From Archaeoglobaceae archaeon (lineage in GTDB: Archaea; Halobacteriota; Archaeoglobi; Archaeoglobales; Archaeoglobaceae): DNA of 22,284 nt. The position numbers and the translations under genes were made by a program. Every line of letters starts with the position of its first letter. The stretch's first letter is position 1. The notes under the pieces are model-generated. The model saw only the letters and a list, made by a program, of their open reading frames with translations. It made no database searches and was not told where the DNA came from. The stretch is from positions 1 to 22,284 of the forward strand of contig JAMOMT010000182.1 in NCBI GenBank assembly GCA_027066965.1. The letters run 5' to 3'. Below, in pieces: positions 14,685 to 22,237 of this stretch.

Positions 14685-15017
14685 ATGAGCGGAAACTCTG
14701 AAGATTCAGAGAAAGCCGGAACAGTTGATGAAGTAGGAATTAGAAAGCTCAGGATAACTGCAGACGAGTTCGAGGATTGGCTGAGGGAGAGGGGATACGC
14801 CAGAATGATGGGCGAGGAAAACCTGAGGATATACATGAGTAGAGGTATGGCAAGCCACTTCTTCTCGAACAGCTCCCTCCTGATGAGCTGCATATTCACA
14901 AAGCTCGGAATGCCATCAGGGAGAGTTGTTGAGAGGATAAGGAACGAAATAGGGAAGAGAGTGAAAAAGATCTACGCAGACTTCTACGTACTTGAGATCG
15001 AGATAGAAACGGGCTAA
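14685..15017 (+). CDS. Conserved-looking protein of unknown function, 110 residues
   Basis: Not recognised. The first 18 residues are polar and probably disordered (MSGNSEDSEKAG); the remainder is a compact alpha/beta protein with LRITADEFEDWLRERGYA, SHFFSNSSLLMSCIFTKLGMP and RIRNEIGKRVKKIYADFYVLEIEIE. No signal peptide, membrane helix or metal motif is visible; there is one cysteine. ATG 14685 is preferred because it stands 21 nt after the shared TATA box. It converges on bud32 with a 21-bp gap that contains a short GCCTA/TAGGC hairpin (15029-15044). Confidence 0.6.
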   Translation: MSGNSEDSEKAGTVDEVGIRKLRITADEFEDWLRERGYARMMGEENLRIYMSRGMASHFFSNSSLLMSCIFTKLGMPSGRVVERIRNEIGKRVKKIYADFYVLEIEIETG

Positions 15018-15038
15018 ACGACGAGATAGCCTATAAGA

Positions 15039-15674
15039 TTAGGCCTGAGAGACCCTCTTGACGTACCTACCCCTCTCAGCGATTTCTTCAGCCCTCTCTA
15101 TAACTTCCCTGCTGCCGACTTCGAGATATCCTTCTACGAACGCCTTTTTCAATCTCTCCCAGTCCTCGAAGTAAGCTTTCAGAGATTCAAAGAACACGTG
15201 AACGTCAACTCCTTTCGGCTCGACGTCGTTATCGGCAAAGGCGAGGCCGAAGTCGACGAAGTATATTCTACCGTTGCTCAGAATCATGTTCATGGGTGTA
15301 ACATCTCCATGCACTATCCCGGCGTTATGCATCTTTGCTACGCTCCTGCCAATCTCCCTGCAAATTTCTTCGCTCATGCAGTCTCTAACGGGCTTTCCAA
15401 CTATCCTCTCCATGACTATTGTATCTCCCTCGACATCCAGAATCAAAGGTGTTGCTACTCCCTGCTTTCTTGCCAAGTGCATCAGTCTCACTTCACTCCT
15501 TGTTCTCCTCTTCCTCAGCAGCTCGTCGAGTTCCTTTACCCTGTACCTCTTGACTTTCCTTGTCTTCTCAACGGCGTGTTCGTATATCTTTACAATGGCC
15601 TCTCCACCAACGCAAGCCCTTATCAGCTTCCCTCTTACGACCTCTCCCTTTTCCAGTACAACGTTTCCCGACAT
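15039..15674 (-). CDS. bud32: KEOPS complex kinase/ATPase Bud32
   Basis: 211-residue minimal protein kinase fold that activates Kae1 for the t6A modification of tRNAs decoding ANN codons. Visible: IRACVGGEAIVKIY with the ATP lysine; KRYRVKELDELLRKRRTRSE, the Bud32-specific helix; VMERIVGKPVRD hinge; VHGDVTPMNMIL catalytic loop (Asp124); FVDFGLAF (Asp141). In several archaea it is fused to Kae1; here it is free-standing, so kae1 must lie elsewhere. ATG 15674 is 2 bp after the gyrA stop codon with GGTGGAG ahead, so translation is coupled to gyrA, a partnership with no obvious functional logic. Confidence 0.94.
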   Translation of the reverse strand: MSGNVVLEKGEVVRGKLIRACVGGEAIVKIYEHAVEKTRKVKRYRVKELDELLRKRRTRSEVRLMHLARKQGVATPLILDVEGDTIVMERIVGKPVRDCMSEEICREIGRSVAKMHNAGIVHGDVTPMNMILSNGRIYFVDFGLAFADNDVEPKGVDVHVFFESLKAYFEDWERLKKAFVEGYLEVGSREVIERAEEIAERGRYVKRVSQA

Positions 15675-15676
15675 GC

Positions 15677-17983
15677 TCACTCCACCGTGCAGCACGCAAC
15701 TTCCTTCTTGCAGAGTATCACGCCCTTCGCGTTTCTCCCCTGAACCGGTATGTCCGAAACATCCGTTCTCAGCATGTAGCCGTCAACACTCATAACTAAG
15801 ACTTTCTCTATTCCTTCCACTACTTCAGCCATCACGACCTCTCCCTTGTAGTTTATGACTCCCGTGCTACCCCTCGAAACCTTTCGATATTCGCTCACGG
15901 GAGTTCTCCTCGCGTGACCGTCCTTCGAGACTGTTAGCAGGTACCCTCCTTCCCTGCAGCTGACCCAGGAAACGGAGTCGCCCTCCTTCAACCTTATTCC
16001 CTTAACCCCCTTCGCAGTTCTACCGAGCTCCGGAATCTCTCTAAGGTCAAACCTCACAGTGTAACCTTTCCTCGTCGAAATTAGGACCTCCTTACCCTCA
16101 GCAACGCAGACGAAAGCTATCTTGCCTGAAGAAGCGACTATCCCGGCTCTCTTTGCGTTCTCGAACTCTTTAGCGGGAGTAATCTTGACGCATCCATCCT
16201 CAGTTGCTATTATCAGTTTGCTATCGTTGAAGTCCTTTAGAGGCACTGCAGAAACGACATCATCGCAGGAAACGAGAGTCGAGAGCTTTACTCCCCTTGC
16301 GTATCTGTCCATCTCCGGAATCTCGTATGCGTTGACCCAGTAAGCCTTCTCCCTGCTGAATATCAGAATCCTGTCCTTCGAGCTGCACTTGATTATACTA
16401 ATAGGCTCGTCGTTCTTCAGCTGGACTCCGATTATTCCGACTCCACCCCTCTTCTGGAGCTTGAATGCCAGGGGCATCCTCTTCACGTACCCTCCCCTGG
16501 TAAATACAAGGACGCACTCCTCCTCGCTTATAAGCTCTTCAGCACTTATCTCAGCCCCCTCTCTCTGTATCTCCGTCTTCCTGTCGTCCCCGTACTTCTC
16601 CATTACCTCCTCAAGTTCCTTAACAATAATCGCGTCTATCTTCTCGGCAGACGCGAGAATCTCCTTGTACTCCTCTATCTTTCTTCTTAGTTCCTCGTAT
16701 TCCTTCATCAGAGCCTCTATCTCCAGAGCAGTCAGTTTCTGCAACCTCGTTTGCAGAACTGCTTCTGCCTGCTTCTCGCTCATGTCGTAATTCTTCATCA
16801 GAGCTTCCTTCGCCTCGGATGGAGAGGAGGACGCCTTTATCAGGGCTATGACCTCATCTATGTTCTCAACTGCCTTCTTCAACCCCTCGACGATGTGCAG
16901 CCTCTCCTCAGCCCTCCTGAGTTCGAAGGCAGTTCTTCTCTTCACCACTTCTCTCCTGTGCTCGACGTAGCACTCTATCATTTCCCTAAGGTTCAGAATC
17001 TTCGGCTCTCCATCGACGAGTGCGAGCATTATTATTCCAAAAGTTGTCTGGAGGTTCGTGTAGGCGTAGAGCTTGTTTAAGGCAGTGTTCGGGTCTTCTC
17101 TCACCTCGACGACTATCCTTATTCCCTCCCTGTCCGACTCGTCTCTGACTGTTCTCGCACTCAGCTTCCCCTCAGAGATGAGCTCGGCTATCTTCTCCAC
17201 CAATCTTGCTTTGTTGACCATGTAGGGTATTTCCCTTATGATGATGTTCCTGCCCTCGAACTCGACCTTCCCTCTTACCACTATCTTTCCCTTTCCGGTC
17301 GTGTAGGCCTCCTTTATCCCGTCAACGCCAGTTATTACTCCCCCAGTCGGAAAGTCCGGACCTTTGACGTACCTCATCAGCTCCTCAATGCTTATGTCGG
17401 GATTCTTTATGTATGCTATAATTGCCCGACAAACTTCCCTCAGGTTGTGTGGAGGGATGTTGGTGGCCATTCCAACGGCTATACCGCTGCTCCCGTTGAC
17501 GAGCAGGTTTGGAAGCTTCGCCGGAAGAACGACGGGCTCCTTGAGGGTTGCGTCGAAGTTCGGAGTGAAGTCAACAGTATCCTTGTCTATGTCCGCGAGC
17601 ATTTCTTCGGCTATCTTGGATAACCTCGCCTCGGTGTAACGCATGGCAGCGGGGGAGTCGCCGTCTATCGAGCCAAAGTTACCCTGACCGTCAATCAGAG
17701 GATACCTCATCACGAAGTCCTGAGCCATCCTGACAAGTGCATCGTAAACAGCAGCGTCTCCGTGCGGGTGGTACTTACCGAGCACGTCTCCAACTATCCT
17801 CGCACACTTCCTGTAAGGCCTGTTCGAGAATAGTCCCATCTCGTACATCGCGTAGAGAATTCTCCTCTGAACAGGTTTCAGGCCGTCTTTGACGTCGGGC
17901 AGAGCTCTTCCAACTATGACGCTCATCGCGTAGTCAATGTAAGAGCTCCTGAGTTCGGACGTAATCTCTCTGATCAGCTCCAT
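15677..17983 (-). CDS. gyrA: DNA gyrase subunit A
   Basis: DNA cleavage and wrapping subunit of gyrase, 768 residues. The N-terminus reads ELRSSYIDYAMSVIVGRALPDVKDGLKPVQRR in the usual order; the active-site tyrosine is Tyr116 in SPAAMRYTEAR; ALPN-type loops and a coiled-coil region with IKASSSPSEAKEAL follow. The C-terminal beta-pinwheel starts around 490 and has a GyrA-box-like QKRGGVG near 508, which marks gyrase rather than topoisomerase IV. It lacks the acidic tail of E. coli GyrA. A TATA-like GTTATTAAATAG ends about 21 nt before the ATG with no ribosome site, so the mRNA seems leaderless. gyrB is on the same strand but 13 kb away. Confidence 0.97.
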   Translation of the reverse strand: MELIREITSELRSSYIDYAMSVIVGRALPDVKDGLKPVQRRILYAMYEMGLFSNRPYRKCARIVGDVLGKYHPHGDAAVYDALVRMAQDFVMRYPLIDGQGNFGSIDGDSPAAMRYTEARLSKIAEEMLADIDKDTVDFTPNFDATLKEPVVLPAKLPNLLVNGSSGIAVGMATNIPPHNLREVCRAIIAYIKNPDISIEELMRYVKGPDFPTGGVITGVDGIKEAYTTGKGKIVVRGKVEFEGRNIIIREIPYMVNKARLVEKIAELISEGKLSARTVRDESDREGIRIVVEVREDPNTALNKLYAYTNLQTTFGIIMLALVDGEPKILNLREMIECYVEHRREVVKRRTAFELRRAEERLHIVEGLKKAVENIDEVIALIKASSSPSEAKEALMKNYDMSEKQAEAVLQTRLQKLTALEIEALMKEYEELRRKIEEYKEILASAEKIDAIIVKELEEVMEKYGDDRKTEIQREGAEISAEELISEEECVLVFTRGGYVKRMPLAFKLQKRGGVGIIGVQLKNDEPISIIKCSSKDRILIFSREKAYWVNAYEIPEMDRYARGVKLSTLVSCDDVVSAVPLKDFNDSKLIIATEDGCVKITPAKEFENAKRAGIVASSGKIAFVCVAEGKEVLISTRKGYTVRFDLREIPELGRTAKGVKGIRLKEGDSVSWVSCREGGYLLTVSKDGHARRTPVSEYRKVSRGSTGVINYKGEVVMAEVVEGIEKVLVMSVDGYMLRTDVSDIPVQGRNAKGVILCKKEVACCTVE

Positions 17984-18021
17984 CGCTAACAGACTCGTTG
18001 AAAGCTATTTAATAACTTCCG

Positions 18022-18921
18022 TTAGACGAGCAGAATTGTGAGAGCTATCAGATTGGCAGCTATCCTGCTGAGGAGTATGCAGAGAGCGACCTTCATGCCG
18101 AGAGTTCTACCCATTATGGAGGCGGCAACCGGAAAGGTGTTCCTTGAAACTTCAACGACGGAGTGTGCAACCGATGCCAAGAATAGGGATATAAGGAGAG
18201 CCTTTCCCACTATCGCTCCTTTAGCGAGAAGAGAGCCGGCAGTAGCTATTGCAGCGAGCATACTCGGAAAGCCAGTAGCCACTATGAGTAAAGATGAAGC
18301 AGGAAGGCCAAGAGATGATAGAACGGGGCCTAATCTGGCGTTCAGGTAGTCCATGATCCCAGCATTGAACATGAGCATGACTGCAAAGACAGTCACGGAG
18401 AGAGTCAAAGCTATTCTCACGAATCTCTTTATCGTGTCTTTAAGTGTTATCTCAGGAACCTCCACAGGCTCGACAGTGTCTCTATCCAGAGTCCTCCTTG
18501 CAATAGCTAGTCCGACGAGGGAAATAACTCCCCTCGTGAGGAGTATCAAGAGGATGTAATAAATGCCCCAGATTCCAAGAGCTGGTACGGCAACCGGTAT
18601 TAGAAATAGGACGCAGAGCCTCAGAGTTCTCGGAAAAGTTCCGACAAGGGTCGCTATTATTGCTTCTCTCTCGTCTATAACGCTATTTCTCACGAGCTCC
18701 GAGAGGATCGTGTAAGCAGCCACTGGATGTATAAGGAAAGCCGCTACGGCAACACTGCTCTTCATTTTCAGCCGGGAGGATATATAGAAAACAAGCTTCC
18801 GGAACTGAGGAATGGAGTAAACGTACTTGGAGGCGAGAAGGCCGAAAAACACAGCGGGAAGAACTATTCTGAGAATCCTAAGCGTCTCCTGAATTGTTGA
18901 TGTAAGCAGATTTGCCTCCAC
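18022..18921 (-). CDS. Integral membrane protein of the Gate (nucleoside-recognition) type
   Basis: 299 residues with about eight hydrophobic segments in two similar halves separated by a charged linker (RTLDRDTVEPVEVPEITLKD, near 145-165). The first half has LVGTFPRTLRL, the second VATGFPSMLAAIATAGSLLAKG and VSRNTFPVAASIMG. Such glycine/proline-rich half-membrane loops in duplicate are characteristic of Gate-domain proteins (spore-maturation and nucleoside-transport related); the substrate is unknown. The start codon is GTG 18921 with GAGGA directly against it and a TATA-like TTTTTAA 22 nt upstream, so it may be leaderless. A 17-nt tandem repeat lies further upstream. Confidence 0.6.
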   Translation of the reverse strand: MEANLLTSTIQETLRILRIVLPAVFFGLLASKYVYSIPQFRKLVFYISSRLKMKSSVAVAAFLIHPVAAYTILSELVRNSVIDEREAIIATLVGTFPRTLRLCVLFLIPVAVPALGIWGIYYILLILLTRGVISLVGLAIARRTLDRDTVEPVEVPEITLKDTIKRFVRIALTLSVTVFAVMLMFNAGIMDYLNARLGPVLSSLGLPASSLLIVATGFPSMLAAIATAGSLLAKGAIVGKALLISLFLASVAHSVVEVSRNTFPVAASIMGRTLGMKVALCILLSRIAANLIALTILLV

Positions 18922-18967
18922 TCCTCGGCGTAAAGCGAGGTAGTTAAAAAGATTCTCGGTGGTTTGG

Positions 18968-19001
18968 GTCAGTCAATACTGGATGTCAGTCAGTACTGGA
19001 T
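18968..19001. repeat. 17-nt tandem duplication upstream of the Gate-type gene
   Basis: GTCAGTCAATACTGGAT (18968-18984) is followed directly by GTCAGTCAGTACTGGAT (18985-19001), differing at one base. The second copy contains the palindrome CAGTACTG. It lies 47-80 bp upstream of the GTG start and 18 bp or more upstream of the TATA-like box, a plausible place for an activator site. Confidence 0.5.
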
Positions 19002-19090
19002 TCGACTCGGCCAAGAACTTTAGTATTCTAAACGGCTATCTAAACAGCCAAACGAAACAACTTAAAACCTTCCAGCCATAAATTAATACG

Positions 19091-19149
19091 CGGCCCGGAG
19101 AACCGGCAGGGCTGAGAAGTGAGGCTCTGCGGCTTAACGGGCCTACAGA
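19091..19149 (+). ncRNA. H/ACA pseudouridylation guide RNA
   Basis: One canonical archaeal H/ACA hairpin. Lower stem GGCCCG (19092-19097) with CGGGCC (19138-19143); internal pocket GAGAA (19098-19102) opposite CTTAA (19133-19137); upper stem CCGGCAGGGC (19103-19112) with GCTCTGCGG (19124-19132), with one bulged G and one G:U pair; apical loop TGAGAAGTGAG, whose UGA/GA elements can form the L7Ae-binding kink-loop; and ACA (19145-19147) one base after the lower stem. The pocket predicts a target of the form UUAAG-UN-UUCUC, with the U modified. A TATA-like ACTTAAAACC about 30 bp upstream could drive it. It is a stand-alone gene between a membrane protein gene and a tRNA gene. Confidence 0.75.
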
Positions 19150-19157
19150 ATTACTAA

Positions 19158-19200
19158 TTATGAATTCGAAGGGCCGGTAAAAGCGGACTGGTAAGCAAAA
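19158..19200. other. Short spacer between guide RNA and tRNA promoter
   Basis: Contains GCCGGT and ACTGGT (around 19174-19193), which could form a five- to six-pair hairpin with one G:U. It may be the 3' end of the guide RNA transcript or an independent structure; nothing more can be said. Confidence 0.25.
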
Positions 19201-19202
19201 AA

Positions 19203-19212
19203 GATTTAAATC
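19203..19212 (+). promoter_or_regulatory. tRNA-Leu TATA box
   Basis: GATTTAAATC, preceded by an A-rich BRE-like stretch, 31 bp upstream of the mature tRNA 5' end; a good fit to a stable-RNA promoter in archaea. Confidence 0.6.
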
Positions 19213-19243
19213 TCAGTTCTACCAAACCAAAGTTAGAGGTAAG

Positions 19244-19327
19244 GCGGGGGTTGCCGAGTCAGGAAAAGGCGCTGGCTTGAGGGGCCAGTCCCGTAGGGGT
19301 CCGAGGGTTCAAATCCCTCCCCCCGCA
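19244..19327 (+). tRNA. tRNA-Leu (anticodon GAG)
   Basis: 84-nt class II tRNA. Acceptor stem GCGGGGG with CCCCCGC and discriminator A; D arm GCC...GGC; anticodon stem CTGGC/GCCAG around loop TTGAGGG (anticodon GAG, reading CTC/CTT); long variable arm TCCCGTAGGGGTCC; T arm GAGGG-TTCAAAT-CCCTC. No intron, and CCA is not encoded. Confidence 0.96.
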
Positions 19328-19331
19328 CTGC

Positions 19332-19387
19332 TACACTATTCTGGGTGCCAAAGCTATCTTGTGACTTCGGCATGTTATGATAGTGTA
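19332..19387. repeat. 56-bp imperfect inverted repeat after tRNA-Leu
   Basis: TACACTAT (19332-19339) and ATAGTGTA (19380-19387) are perfect 8-bp inverted arms; inside them GTGCC-A-AAG faces CTT-C-GGCAT with one mismatch and one G:U pair. It starts 5 bases after the tRNA end and is followed by a T-rich run. It may be a tRNA terminator, a small transposon-like remnant or a structured RNA. Confidence 0.5.
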
Positions 19388-19456
19388 TTATTATATTTTC
19401 AACCACCACGCAAAACAACTGAAATATTTTTATGCAAGTGCTTTGTTCGATGAACA

Positions 19457-19999
19457 ATGCTGGCAGTGAAGCTCAGGGTAGATGAAGGAAAGGCAAGGAA
19501 GTCTTTAGAGGGTCTGAGGAAGGGCATTATAAGACGGGAGAAGCTGGAAGGAGTGAAGCTCGTCTGGTTGCCATGCGCGATAGTCAAGGTCAAAATGTTC
19601 GAGCAGGAGAGGTTCGCGAACAAGCAGCTCAACGTTTCCGAGGTCATAAACGTTTACGATCTCGTTCAAGCTCAGTGGACGGGAATGTCCTTCTCCTACT
19701 TCCCCGAAGTCGAGGAGATCGAAGTTCCGGCTCTGAAGAAGAACTACGAGGTCGAGGACATCGTAAGTAGGCTCAAGACCCTGAACTCGATGAGGAATTA
19801 CATGGCGTTTGCGAGCTACGGCATATCAGCGAACGCTGTTGGAGTTGAAGTGGAGGAAGCAAAAGAAGTTTGCTACCCCGTTTACGTTGGGAAGATAAGC
19901 GGAAAGAGCGGAGAGAGATTCGTAGCCATAAGCGGTGTTTCGGGCAACCTGACGGCGATAAACAAGGAGCTCGCGAAGATTATGTGGGAGTCTGCCTGA
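19457..19999 (+). CDS. Protein of unknown function, 180 residues
   Basis: Not recognised. Basic N-terminus with KARKSLEGLRKGIIRREKLEGVKLVWLPCAIVKVKMFE, a central segment with SFSYFPEVEEIEVPAL, and a C-terminal part, CYPVYVGKISGK followed by RFVAISGVSGNLTAINKELAK, that looks like a repeated beta-strand module and recalls the processed strand pattern Y-P-V-Y-x-G...R-x-V-A-x-x-G-x-x-G. No membrane helix or metal motif is evident; two cysteines. A TATA-like TTTTTATGC (around 19427-19435) is 21 nt before the ATG and there is no ribosome site, so the mRNA may be leaderless. It converges on the siroheme-reductase-like gene with a 16-bp gap. Confidence 0.65.
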   Translation: MLAVKLRVDEGKARKSLEGLRKGIIRREKLEGVKLVWLPCAIVKVKMFEQERFANKQLNVSEVINVYDLVQAQWTGMSFSYFPEVEEIEVPALKKNYEVEDIVSRLKTLNSMRNYMAFASYGISANAVGVEVEEAKEVCYPVYVGKISGKSGERFVAISGVSGNLTAINKELAKIMWESA

Positions 20000-20015
20000 T
20001 ATCTCATTAAAAGAA

Positions 20016-20636
20016 TTAAAGCCCGAGTTCCCTCAAAAAGTTCTCCCATCCAATCCTCTCTATGAACTTCCCGAGCCTTTCTCCCTCCTCAGCCTTCTCC
20101 CTGTAAAGCTCGATAACCCTCATCACGAGCTCCTCAGCCTCGTCCATGCTAAGCCTGTCCTTCAAAACCCTGCCAATCCTGGGGTTCTTGCCCACGCACC
20201 CTCCGATGTAGAGCGTGAAACCGTCCTTCTTTCCCATAAGACCGATGTCCCTGACCTGAGTTTCTGTGCACGAGTTCGGACAGCCACTGACAGCTATCTT
20301 CATGTTCGCCGGCAGTTTAATGCCCTTGAGCTTCTCCAGTCTCTCCGCCATGGCCCTAGAATCCTGCAGGCTGAAAACGCATTCTGGAGGGCACCACTTG
20401 ACACTCTTAACGCCAGCCCCCGGAGCGGGCTTTACTCCCGCCTCTTCGCAGAACTTCTCGGCGTCCTCCGGCTTTATTCCGAAAACGAGCATTCTCTGCG
20501 ATTCCGTGAACTTGACGTAACTTGCGTACTTCTCCACAGCGTCAGCTATCTTCCTGAGCTTTTCTGCGGTCAACAGGGAGACATCTGCTGTGAAGGCGTA
20601 ACTACCGTCCTTCTGCTGGAGTAGTCTTACCTCCAT
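20016..20636 (-). CDS. Small sulfite/nitrite reductase-like siroheme protein
   Basis: 206 residues. Residues 1-75 form a ferredoxin-like half-domain of nitrite/sulfite reductases (LTAEKLRKIADAVEKYASYVKFTESQRMLVFGI); the second part carries the siroheme/4Fe-4S cysteine motifs CPPEC (82-86) and GCPNSC (Cys119, Cys123), followed by VRDIGLMGKKDGFTLYIGGCVGKNPRIGRVL. It is a one-repeat protein, less than half the size of the full reductases, like the small Dsr-like proteins of archaea whose role is unknown. The first pair is CX3C where CX5C is usual. AGGAGGT lies immediately against ATG 20636, an odd spacing; GTG 20654 is the alternative and would put that site inside the gene. Confidence 0.8.
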   Translation of the reverse strand: MEVRLLQQKDGSYAFTADVSLLTAEKLRKIADAVEKYASYVKFTESQRMLVFGIKPEDAEKFCEEAGVKPAPGAGVKSVKWCPPECVFSLQDSRAMAERLEKLKGIKLPANMKIAVSGCPNSCTETQVRDIGLMGKKDGFTLYIGGCVGKNPRIGRVLKDRLSMDEAEELVMRVIELYREKAEEGERLGKFIERIGWENFLRELGL

Positions 20637-20684
20637 ACCTCCTAATCGACTCACGAAAAAATACGTATTTTTGCGAACATGTTC

Positions 20685-21314
20685 TCAAAGTTTGCACTTC
20701 AAACCTCTCACCGAGAACTCCTGCTCTTGTTCAGGTTCAAGTTCGAAACCGTAAAGGTAGCCGTCCTCAAGCAGAGGTATGAGGATTACTTCCTCCTGAA
20801 TCAACTCCTTCAGCCTCCCCTGACTCGAAACTTCCTCGACGTCAGCTATCTCGAAGTTCTCGAGCCTCACGGCAAGAAACTTGAGTTCGCTCTCCTCGCA
20901 CTCTCTACCTTCAAGGCATCCCATAAGGCTGTAAGCTTTACCAATCACTTCTCCAACTTCCCTGCCATAGTACAACCGCTGTACTATGCGGTTGAAGAAG
21001 AGCCAGTCTCCCTCAACGAGCTGCTGCCTCGGATATCCGCTCAGCTCCGCTAAAACTTCCTCAACGACTTCCTTTCTGTGTATCCAGTGGCAGTCCTTGC
21101 AGTTCCACACGTACCCCTTCGTCGTTTTTTTCACGTACCCAAGCTCGTATATGAAACAGGGATAAAACGGACAGAAGCAGAAGGAGCAGTCCTGCCCCTC
21201 GAAGTGGCAGGGATAGTACTTGCACTCGTAGTTAGGACCGTACCTACCTTCAAGAGCTCCAAAAAGCTCGATTAAAGCCCTCTCCCTGTTACTCTCAAAT
21301 TCTACAAATTCCAT
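20685..21314 (-). CDS. Cysteine-rich small-domain protein
   Basis: 209 residues. Residues 28-90 hold YECKYYPCHFEGQDCSFCFCPFYPC and WNCKDCHWIH, the cysteine-rich small domain, a predicted metal site with eight or so cysteines plus histidines. The remaining 120 residues contain DWLFFNRIVQRLYYGREVGEVIGKAYSLMGCLEG and an acidic tail ending in CKL; I do not recognise this part. The domain is known in archaea and in some cobalamin-related proteins, but no cobalamin genes are seen here. Ribosome site weak (GATGAAAAC). It is transcribed in the same direction as its neighbours on both sides, 48 bp from the siroheme protein gene. Confidence 0.65.
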   Translation of the reverse strand: MEFVEFESNRERALIELFGALEGRYGPNYECKYYPCHFEGQDCSFCFCPFYPCFIYELGYVKKTTKGYVWNCKDCHWIHRKEVVEEVLAELSGYPRQQLVEGDWLFFNRIVQRLYYGREVGEVIGKAYSLMGCLEGRECEESELKFLAVRLENFEIADVEEVSSQGRLKELIQEEVILIPLLEDGYLYGFELEPEQEQEFSVRGLKCKL

Positions 21315-21373
21315 GTTTTCATCTGCCGCCCGCTGAATTTACCTTTTGCTTTTTTGCTTTGCCTGCCAGGCAA

Positions 21374-22237
21374 TTATGCTCTTAGCATAGCAACCATGTC
21401 CCCTACACTCACTCCTATGTCCTCTGCAACCGGTCTGCACTTAGCTGTCAACAGGAAAGCCACGTTTTCATAGTCGGAATCGGAGAGACACTCGTAGTTC
21501 GCCATCCCCTTTGCAACGATGATATCTGACTCTTCTATCCTGCACCTCGTTATCTCGGGCAGTTCCTCCGGGATTATGCCTATAGCCCCCTTGCCGTTTG
21601 TGAGGAGCTCGTCCGCAATTCTGTCAGCCCCACAGAGCTTCGCGTCCTCCACAGTTGCATCACTTAGTATCGGCCTCCCTCTAACGACGAGAGTTAGCCT
21701 CTCGCACGACTTCTTTATTTCCTTCATCAGCAGAGTGTCGAGGACTATCTCTCCAGCGTTATCAGTCAGGTAAACAACCTTTCCTCTGCACAGCTCCCTT
21801 ATCTCGTTAGTGTCGTCTATTTTCAATCCTTTCGCAAACATCTCCTTGAAGAAGTCCATGAAATCTTCCCTAACCTCGTGACCCATGACGCCGTAGTCGA
21901 AGGTGTTCCCTATAATCGAGGTGATGACAGCTGCCTTAAACTTGTCCTCGCTTTTCTCGATTATTTCCTTCACATCCTTCAAGTGACCCATCACAAGCTC
22001 GTTGGCCTTTCTCTTAACCTCCTTGTATGGATCCTCACAGCCAAGAATGGAATACACCTTCCTGTGCATCTCAGTGGCTATTATCGCGTTTATCCCGCCC
22101 TCAGGGAAGCGTCTTGCAAGGACTTCGAGGGCTGCCGCCACTGCTTTATAGATGAGCTTCTTATCCGAAGTCGCCATTTCAGCTTCCATGTACGCCCTAT
22201 TTATCAGGCAGGCCGGACACTGTGGAGTAATTTTCAT
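21374..22237 (-). CDS. DUF89 (ARMT1-like) metal-dependent phosphatase
   Basis: 287 residues, typical of the small archaeal/bacterial subfamily I of DUF89. N-terminal CPACL with a second cysteine nearby; central GNTFDYGVMG; DNAGEIVLD metal/phosphate loop; VRGRPILSDAT; and AKGMANYECLSD. The family consists of metal-dependent phosphatases with sugar-phosphate or damaged-metabolite substrates (some act on 4'-phosphopantetheine or fructose-1-phosphate-type compounds); this one's substrate is unknown. GGGGGT stands 3 nt before the ATG, and a TATA-like TTTTATTA lies about 22 nt further upstream on the minus strand. Confidence 0.88.
   Translation of the reverse strand: MKITPQCPACLINRAYMEAEMATSDKKLIYKAVAAALEVLARRFPEGGINAIIATEMHRKVYSILGCEDPYKEVKRKANELVMGHLKDVKEIIEKSEDKFKAAVITSIIGNTFDYGVMGHEVREDFMDFFKEMFAKGLKIDDTNEIRELCRGKVVYLTDNAGEIVLDTLLMKEIKKSCERLTLVVRGRPILSDATVEDAKLCGADRIADELLTNGKGAIGIIPEELPEITRCRIEESDIIVAKGMANYECLSDSDYENVAFLLTAKCRPVAEDIGVSVGDMVAMLRA

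Noticed and set aside
14633..14899. N-terminal extension of the zinc-ribbon protein
   Set aside because: The extra 89 residues are hydrophobic/serine-rich antisense sequence of the divergent gene; the zinc ribbon and TATA spacing fix ATG 14632.
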